NCBI GenBank assembly: GCA_030608985.1
Contig: JAUWDC010000085.1
Span: 1 to 5,959, forward strand
DNA from: Desulfobia sp.
GTDB lineage: Bacteria; Desulfobacterota; Desulfobulbia; Desulfobulbales; SURF-16
Reading direction: 5' to 3'
Length of the DNA stretch: 5,959 nt
The notes below the pieces were generated by a model. The model was not told the DNA's origin. It saw only the letters and a list, made by a program, of their open reading frames with translations, and did no database searches. The first letter of the stretch is position 1. The number at the start of each line of letters is the position of its first letter. The translations under genes and the position numbers were made by a program. This document shows, piece by piece, positions 1 through 4,144 of this stretch.

Positions 1-119
1 CGTTTCGGTTGCTCAGGGACATTGACTGATCTTCCAACCTGATCAATCATCTCCTCTGCTGAAGCAGAAGAGGGGATTGAAATGATAAAAATAAAAAGAA
101 GGATGACTATTTTTTGCAT
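1..119 (-). CDS. Periplasmic binding protein of ABC importer (BtuF/FecB type), N-terminal fragment
   Basis: The first 39 complete codons of a gene cut by the low-coordinate edge. I translated it by hand: it begins MQKIVILLFIFIISIPSSAS, followed by AEEMIDQVGRSVNVPEQPKR. This is a Sec signal peptide (K3, hydrophobic core about residues 4-15, likely cleavage after the SASA stretch at residues 18-21) followed by the opening strand of the Peripla_BP_2/TroA-like fold, where iron-siderophore, haem and cobalamin binding proteins carry a D-x-x-GR-x-V-x-V-P-x-x-P-x-R pattern. No lipobox cysteine is visible. The ATG at 119 is preceded in frame by TGA at 131-129, so no other ATG, GTG or TTG is available upstream; the Shine-Dalgarno is weak. 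It follows tonB after 175 bp in the same direction and probably opens the inner-membrane ABC importer part of the locus. The ligand cannot be read from this fragment; corrinoid is inferred from context. Confidence 0.8.
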   Translation of the reverse strand, partial: MQKIVILLFIFIISIPSSASAEEMIDQVGRSVNVPEQPK

Positions 120-294
120 AAAATTAATTCAATTTGTATGAAAATATCTCACAGAGCTCTCAGAGATGCCCTGAAGGAAATACCCTTGGGGTGCACTGAG
201 AAAAAAACTCTGTGAACTTTGTGCCTCTGTGAGATATCAATTTTCATATTTGGTTGTGACTACTTGTCATGGTCTGTTATTGATTACCCCTGAC
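120..294. other. Intergenic gap between tonB and the downstream binding-protein gene
   Basis: This 175-bp stretch contains no credible gene. About two thirds of it is the palindromic element described separately. No convincing sigma-70 promoter or intrinsic terminator was found on the minus strand, so it is unclear whether the downstream gene is co-transcribed with tonB. I looked for a B12-box-like element and saw none. Confidence 0.6.
137..248. repeat. MITE-like palindromic element with terminal inverted repeats
   Basis: The arms at 137-156 and 225-248 are inverted copies: all 20 bases of the left arm match the right arm once a 4-base insertion in the right arm is allowed. The core (about 158-200) continues as an imperfect hairpin (ctcag 159-163 with ctgag 196-200; aagg 174-177 with cctt 184-187), so the whole 112 bp could fold into one long stem. 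The right half carries three near-copies of a heptamer, CTCTGTG at 208-214, CTTTGTG at 217-223 and CTCTGTG at 225-231. The element is flanked exactly by a 4-base direct repeat TTTG (133-136 and 249-252), which could be a target duplication but is short enough to be chance. It resembles, from memory, CACAGAG-type repeats scattered between genes of many environmental bacteria. It encodes no protein, so any movement would depend on a transposase elsewhere. Confidence 0.7.
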
Positions 295-1023
295 CTAATC
301 AGCAATGAGCTTAAATCGTACGGGGACCTTAACCCACATTTCCATTATTTTCCCGTTTTGTCTGCCTGGTGTAAAATGCCATCTACGGATAGCTTTTAAC
401 GCGGCTTTGTCCAAAACACTATGACCACATGATACATGGAGGTGTTGCTCTTTCACTCTCCCATTGATATCAACCAACACATTAACTTCAACCAGGCCCT
501 CAAACCCTCGTCGTCTGGCGGCACGAGGGTAGGGTGGAGGATGATTGTAATGTAGTAGTGGAACCGCTTCCTGTATAACATTGCCGGCCACTGAACTGCG
601 TGCAGGAGTGGATGTGTTTTGTTCAGTTTTTTCTACACGCTGCTGTGGTGTTTTTATAAGTTCTTTTTTCTGAAGCGGCACAACAGGGGCTGGAGTTTTT
701 CTTTGCTGCTTCTCAATAGGCTTCTTTCTCTGAACAGGTCTCAGCGGTTTAATTGTATTTTGTATTGGGTTTGGCGCTGGAGGTTCAACGTGAGCAATCG
801 TTTTTTCTTTACTGATTGGCTGATCAGTTAATTCTGCCGGAGGTTTTTCCATGGGACTATGGTTGTCATCTGGCGCCGGGGATTCAATGTCAGCAAGTGA
901 GACCATAATCTTCTTGAATTCGAGGGGTCTTGGTCGAATCATTTGTGGATCTGCCAGTTTTATAAAAAATAAGGCAGCATGCAGCCCGATGGCAATTAAA
1001 AATGCTGCCAGCAACCGTTTCAT
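295..1023 (-). CDS. tonB: TonB energy-transducing protein
   Basis: A 242-residue TonB, close to the usual 230-270. It links the ExbB-ExbD proton channel in the inner membrane to TonB-dependent receptors in the outer membrane. Visible parts: an N-terminal membrane anchor at residues 4-22 with a histidine in the helix (H15, in the place of the conserved SHLS-motif histidine); a proline- and lysine-rich periplasmic spacer at about 48-145; and the C-terminal TonB domain at about 150-242, with Y165-P166, the strand GFEGLVEVNVLVDINGRV and the helix-strand ALKAIRRWHFTPG. The ATG overlaps the exbD stop as ATGA (1020-1023). Only weak Shine-Dalgarno complementarity is seen upstream, so translation probably depends on coupling to exbD. 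A later start would delete the membrane anchor. Position in the operon suggests a copy dedicated to the receptor upstream. Confidence 0.95.
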   Translation of the reverse strand: MKRLLAAFLIAIGLHAALFFIKLADPQMIRPRPLEFKKIMVSLADIESPAPDDNHSPMEKPPAELTDQPISKEKTIAHVEPPAPNPIQNTIKPLRPVQRKKPIEKQQRKTPAPVVPLQKKELIKTPQQRVEKTEQNTSTPARSSVAGNVIQEAVPLLHYNHPPPYPRAARRRGFEGLVEVNVLVDINGRVKEQHLHVSCGHSVLDKAALKAIRRWHFTPGRQNGKIMEMWVKVPVRFKLIAD

Positions 1024-1454
1024 TGAACAGGTTTTGCTTCTAATTTTTCGGCAGCAAGGGAAATATGCTGGATACCCGAAGCCTTAATTCTATCCAGCAC
1101 CTGAAAAAGATCCTGGTAGGAGACTGATTTGTCACCATAGACCTGTACTTTTCTTTCTTTTTTGTCACGAAGCTCGCATTTTTGCTCCAGAACGGCTGTC
1201 AGGGAATTCAAAGGGATTTTTTCTGCATCAACAAAGAGTGAAATGCCGTTATCCTGGGACTGCAAAGTCACTGTTATGGCCTCATTGGTGTCGATCTGTA
1301 CAGAGTCTGAAGAAGGCAGTTGCACCGGCTGGCTGCGATGAACACTCATTGACAGCATGGCATAGATAAAGAAGACCAGCAGTAGAAAGACGATATCGAT
1401 AAGAGGCAGCATCTCAATACGAGGTTGTTTTACCTTATCTCGTCTTATTCTCAT
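1020..1454 (-). CDS. exbD: ExbD/TolR family proton-channel subunit
   Basis: A 144-residue ExbD, near the normal size of about 140. It is anchored in the inner membrane by one helix (about residues 17-36) and forms the proton path with ExbB. The PLID motif at 17-20 contains D20, which corresponds to the essential aspartate of ExbD (D25 in E. coli) that is protonated during channel function. The periplasmic domain (about 50-144) ends in the family pattern GDKSVSYQDLFQVLDRIKAS followed by G-I-x-x-I-S-L. The short basic N-terminus (R2, R4, R5, K7, K9) fits the cytoplasmic side. It overlaps exbB at its start and tonB at its end by ATGA, so all three subunits are translationally coupled. ExbD rather than TolR is preferred because it sits between exbB and tonB next to a TonB-dependent receptor. 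Confidence 0.95.
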   Translation of the reverse strand: MRIRRDKVKQPRIEMLPLIDIVFLLLVFFIYAMLSMSVHRSQPVQLPSSDSVQIDTNEAITVTLQSQDNGISLFVDAEKIPLNSLTAVLEQKCELRDKKERKVQVYGDKSVSYQDLFQVLDRIKASGIQHISLAAEKLEAKPVQ

Positions 1455-2074
1455 TCCACCTCCTTTTTACCTTGAAGTTTGTTGTAAACCACTTCAAGGC
1501 TGGTGGCATATTTTTCCATAATATGGACAGAATTTTCTATGCGGCTGTTAAAATAATTATAAGGAAAAACTGTGAAGATAGCGATCCCAAGGCCTGATGC
1601 CGTGGTGATAAGTGCCTGGGCGATACCCGCGGTAACCAGCTTTGGGTCAGCAATGCCGCTTGTGCCTAATATTTTAAAGGAAGAAATGATTCCAATGACT
1701 GTCCCGAAGATTCCCAAAAGAGGGGCTACAGTTATCATGGTGTCAAGAATAGACATAAACTTTCCCATTCTTTTTATTGTCACCTGACTTTCAGCTTCCA
1801 TGGCTTTGACCATGTCATATTCCCGATGCATTATTCCAACGGTAAGGACCCGGATGACATGATCTTTACATCCCTTGGTCTTTTCACGGATAAGCGGCCA
1901 ATCTCCCTCTTCGGCAATGGCAAGGATTTCATCCATCAAACTGTGATTACGTTGTCTTCTTACGCCAAGCCAGAATAATGTCCGTTCGATAATGACTGTC
2001 AGGACAATGATTGAGCAGGCAAGGAGAGGCCACATTACTGGTCCGCCGTTATTAAAAAAGTCCAGGATGGTCAT
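1451..2074 (-). CDS. exbB: ExbB/TolQ/MotA family proton-channel subunit
   Basis: A 207-residue ExbB, the shorter form of the family (E. coli ExbB is 244). It is an inner-membrane protein that forms the pentameric channel around ExbD. Three membrane segments are visible: about 13-36 (ending in the conserved E30-R31), about 112-134 with the signature APLLGIFGTVIGII (T125 lining the pore), and about 148-172 with ALITTASGLGIAI (T157/T158). The loop between helices 1 and 2 is the expected cytoplasmic domain and contains conserved-looking A-x-E and R-M-G-K residues at 91-105. The start at 2074 is supported by an AAGGAG ribosome site and overlaps the stop of the upstream fusion gene as ATGA. The last codons (KKEVE) are written by the bases that also form the exbD ribosome site, so the two functions share sequence. 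Confidence 0.95.
   Translation of the reverse strand: MTILDFFNNGGPVMWPLLACSIIVLTVIIERTLFWLGVRRQRNHSLMDEILAIAEEGDWPLIREKTKGCKDHVIRVLTVGIMHREYDMVKAMEAESQVTIKRMGKFMSILDTMITVAPLLGIFGTVIGIISSFKILGTSGIADPKLVTAGIAQALITTASGLGIAIFTVFPYNYFNSRIENSVHIMEKYATSLEVVYNKLQGKKEVE
1459..1465 (-). promoter_or_regulatory. Ribosome binding site of exbD
   Basis: AAGGAGG on the minus strand, four bases upstream of the exbD ATG at 1454. It is the strongest Shine-Dalgarno in the window and lies inside the last codons of exbB, which fixes the exbD start and suggests that exbD is strongly translated. Confidence 0.85.
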
Positions 2075-4086
2075 TTGTGACTCCTTGTTTGAAGACCTGT
2101 AATCAGGGCTGACAGAGAATTATTAATAAAAAGAGGGAGTTTGTCACCTGGCAATGGTTGTAGTTCTTCTATATGGCGTCCTGCAAGTTGTGAAGCGACG
2201 GCAAGACACCAATGGTGAAAGAGTGAAGGATCAGACAACAAGCCTTTTTCAGATGTATCGCTTAAGGTCAATGCCATGTGAAGAAAATCGGCATAAGAAG
2301 GTTGGAGAAGCAATTCCTCAAGCTCCTGCCGCAGCTGGTTATCAGGTGATGTGAGTGCATAGAGGTTGATGTGACGTTCTTGCAGACGATGAAATATAGA
2401 ACGTTGCGCTGTGAGGCCATTCTGTTTCTGGGTGGATTCAATGATCCCTTGATATACTGCCTCCGCTATCAGCTGGCCAATTTTGGTGTGACCGCCAGTG
2501 CGGTCAATGTCAACCCCGCTGCCCTGGACGACTATGATATTATCAGTTCCGGTCCCTGTTGCCTGATTGTGCAATGGTGTCGGAGTACTGCGCACATCAA
2601 GATCCTGCATGGCCGCACTCTTGGCTTCTGTTATATTTATAATTGCCTTGGTCATTGCCCGAGGTGACAAGGTAACATTGGCAAGGAGAATGATATTAAT
2701 GGTGCCTGGCTTTTGTTGAATGTGGTCAATAGCCGTATCCCCGAATTGCGCAGCTGGATAGAAATTTCCCGTATCGGTCCCCATGCGAAGTGCATTAGAT
2801 TTTACTCCTGCCGTCACCAGAATATAGACAACTATGTCACGGTATGTTTTTTTTACCACTGCAAGGTTGTCCATGTCAGCGCCGGTGAAGAGAAAAGCAC
2901 TTGTTGCCGGATCCATACCCAAGGCTTTTAAGGTATGCTTCTCTAGACCGGCGAGACCGTCATTATGCCCCAAACCCCATGACGGTGGTGGAAAAAAATG
3001 GTTGGCAACCGTAGTGATTCCTTTTCGTTCACCAGCCAGGGTGGATAGAATCTGCATGGGCTTGTTAAATTCAATAACCACGGTTTTGTTTCTGAAATCA
3101 CGGATATTACTCTCAATTATTTTTGTTTGAGTGACATAATCTAGGTCCACGTGGATTGGCCGTTCGCTCACCATGCCTTCGTTAAGAGCATACTGTGCCG
3201 GATCACTGAACTCTTCAGGGTAGAGGCGTGCAGCGAGCAGTGAAACAAAGTTTCCAGCTTTGGTTGCAACTCTGCATGTGAGATCACAGGGGAAGGAGAA
3301 AATACGATTTTCCCGTACTGCTTCAACGTCTTTCCAGCCGGTTTGTTGAAGAAACTGCCGGAGTTCACTGTTGTCACCGCAGCTATAGAGAGCCTGGGGA
3401 TTAAAGTTCTGCCATTCTGCCATCGTTACAGGAATAATAGAGCCATTCCGGCCAAAAGAAGGGGGAATCCCTCCAGCCCTCCTGATATATTCATTCTGAA
3501 AGGAATCATCTCCCGGAGTCATCACGGAACTCTGACCCATAAGACGCATAACGCGGAGTTTCTTGCCATTATCAATGTGTGCTGTTTTTCTTTCGATCAA
3601 GTCGAGCAGACGTTTCTGTTCGGAAATAATACGATGTGCTCTTTCCGGTTGGTCGAATATATCTCCTAAAAGGTGGATATGATCAAAGCTTTCTTCTGTG
3701 GAGTTCGCTTGCAGGTTAATGAGGGACACTTTCCCCTGAAAATGATCAACTATATCCTTTTGAATGCTACTGTAAAAAATAAGATCGGGCTGTAATGATT
3801 CAATTTTCGCAATGGAAGGATGTGCAAACCCTCCGACTATAACCTTTTTTGTTGTGACAGAGGGCAGGGTAGAGTGGTAGGTAACGCCTACCAGGGATGT
3901 GTCAACGCCAATGCTCAAAAGCATCTCGGTTACGGAAGGTACCAGAGAGACAATACGGTTCGGCCTTGTGGATATGCTAAACTCATAACCTGATGAGTCT
4001 GTAAAGACAATTGGTGAGGCTACTGGTTCAAGAACATTAAAAAGAAGTATGAACGCAGTTATTAATATGTACTGAATAGTTTTCAT
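2071..4086 (-). CDS. cbiZ: Exported fusion of BtuF-like corrinoid-binding domain and CbiZ adenosylcobinamide amidohydrolase
   Basis: A 671-residue protein with three parts. Residues 1-24 are a Sec signal peptide without a lipobox cysteine, so a soluble periplasmic protein is predicted. Residues about 26-295 are a BtuF-like helical-backbone binding domain (Peripla_BP_2): NRIVSLVPSVTEMLLSIG, then VGV, VGGFAHPSI and LQPDLI. Cysteines C237, C267 and C271 could form a disulfide, as in BtuF. Residues about 335-555 match CbiZ (PF01955): LFTGADMDNLAVV, VTAGVKSNALRMG, ATGTGTDNIIVV (509-520) and GGHTKIGQLIAEAV (531-544). CbiZ cleaves the aminopropanol side chain of adenosylcobinamide, giving cobyric acid for rebuilding cobamides. 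Residues about 556-671 are a helical extension I do not recognise. The ATG at 4086 is fixed by an in-frame TAA two codons upstream; no Shine-Dalgarno is visible. The end overlaps exbB by ATGA. Oddities: an exported CbiZ, and alanines (A93, A223) where BtuF-type proteins have permease-docking glutamates. Domain assignment is confident; periplasmic activity is inferred. Confidence 0.92.
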   Translation of the reverse strand: MKTIQYILITAFILLFNVLEPVASPIVFTDSSGYEFSISTRPNRIVSLVPSVTEMLLSIGVDTSLVGVTYHSTLPSVTTKKVIVGGFAHPSIAKIESLQPDLIFYSSIQKDIVDHFQGKVSLINLQANSTEESFDHIHLLGDIFDQPERAHRIISEQKRLLDLIERKTAHIDNGKKLRVMRLMGQSSVMTPGDDSFQNEYIRRAGGIPPSFGRNGSIIPVTMAEWQNFNPQALYSCGDNSELRQFLQQTGWKDVEAVRENRIFSFPCDLTCRVATKAGNFVSLLAARLYPEEFSDPAQYALNEGMVSERPIHVDLDYVTQTKIIESNIRDFRNKTVVIEFNKPMQILSTLAGERKGITTVANHFFPPPSWGLGHNDGLAGLEKHTLKALGMDPATSAFLFTGADMDNLAVVKKTYRDIVVYILVTAGVKSNALRMGTDTGNFYPAAQFGDTAIDHIQQKPGTINIILLANVTLSPRAMTKAIINITEAKSAAMQDLDVRSTPTPLHNQATGTGTDNIIVVQGSGVDIDRTGGHTKIGQLIAEAVYQGIIESTQKQNGLTAQRSIFHRLQERHINLYALTSPDNQLRQELEELLLQPSYADFLHMALTLSDTSEKGLLSDPSLFHHWCLAVASQLAGRHIEELQPLPGDKLPLFINNSLSALITGLQTRSHK
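2081..2086 (-). promoter_or_regulatory. Ribosome binding site of exbB
   Basis: AAGGAG on the minus strand, six bases upstream of the exbB ATG at 2074 and inside the final codons of the binding protein-CbiZ gene. It supports the exbB start and the ATGA overlap. Confidence 0.8.
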
Positions 4087-4089
4087 TTT

Positions 4090-4143
4090 TTAAAGATCGG
4101 CTTTCGGTTGCCCATACAGACAATCGAAAGCCGAAAATGTCAT
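4090..4143 (-). CDS. Possible 17-codon leader ORF between receptor and fusion gene
   Basis: ATG at 4143 follows the receptor stop (TAA 4147-4145) after one base, reads MTFSAFDCLYGQPKADL and stops with TAA at 4092-4090, leaving only AAA before the fusion ATG at 4086, in the same frame. It spans the whole inverted repeat. It has no visible Shine-Dalgarno of its own, so it could only be used by ribosomes finishing the receptor. It may be chance, as the gap is short; its value is as a possible relay that opens the hairpin and delivers ribosomes to a start that lacks a Shine-Dalgarno. Confidence 0.25.
   Translation of the reverse strand: MTFSAFDCLYGQPKADL
4097..4134 (-). promoter_or_regulatory. 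Hairpin between receptor gene and binding protein-CbiZ gene
   Basis: Arms at 4097-4110 and 4121-4134 pair over 14 positions with a single A-C mismatch in the minus-strand RNA and a 10-base loop. The stem ends ten bases before the fusion start. The downstream tract (ATCTTTAAAAA) has only three consecutive T residues, so this is not a good intrinsic terminator. An mRNA-stability or partial-attenuation role is more likely, which would let the receptor be made at a different level from the downstream genes, or a translation-control role because it abuts the start region. Confidence 0.7.
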
Positions 4144-4144
4144 T

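Noticed and set aside
149..247. A 33-codon minus-strand ORF (including stop) lying inside the palindromic element
   Set aside because: It begins in one inverted-repeat arm and ends in the other, has no ribosome site and no recognisable protein pattern; its composition is dictated by the repeat.
120..294. Cobalamin riboswitch upstream of the second binding-protein gene
   Set aside because: The gap is 175 bp, most of it is the palindromic element, and no B12-box-like sequence was found on the minus strand.
3343..3669. A 108-codon plus-strand reading frame
   Set aside because: It lies wholly antisense inside the binding domain of the fusion, which has clear family motifs in this interval; it has no signal, motif or ribosome site of its own.
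2071..4086. Two separate genes merged by a sequencing error
   Set aside because: The frame is continuous across the linker at about residues 295-335, with no internal start with a ribosome site before the CbiZ domain, and the linker reads as ordinary coding sequence.
4090..4134. Intrinsic terminator after the receptor gene
   Set aside because: The stem is strong but is followed by only three T residues and then A residues in the direction of transcription; termination here would also cut off the downstream genes of the locus.
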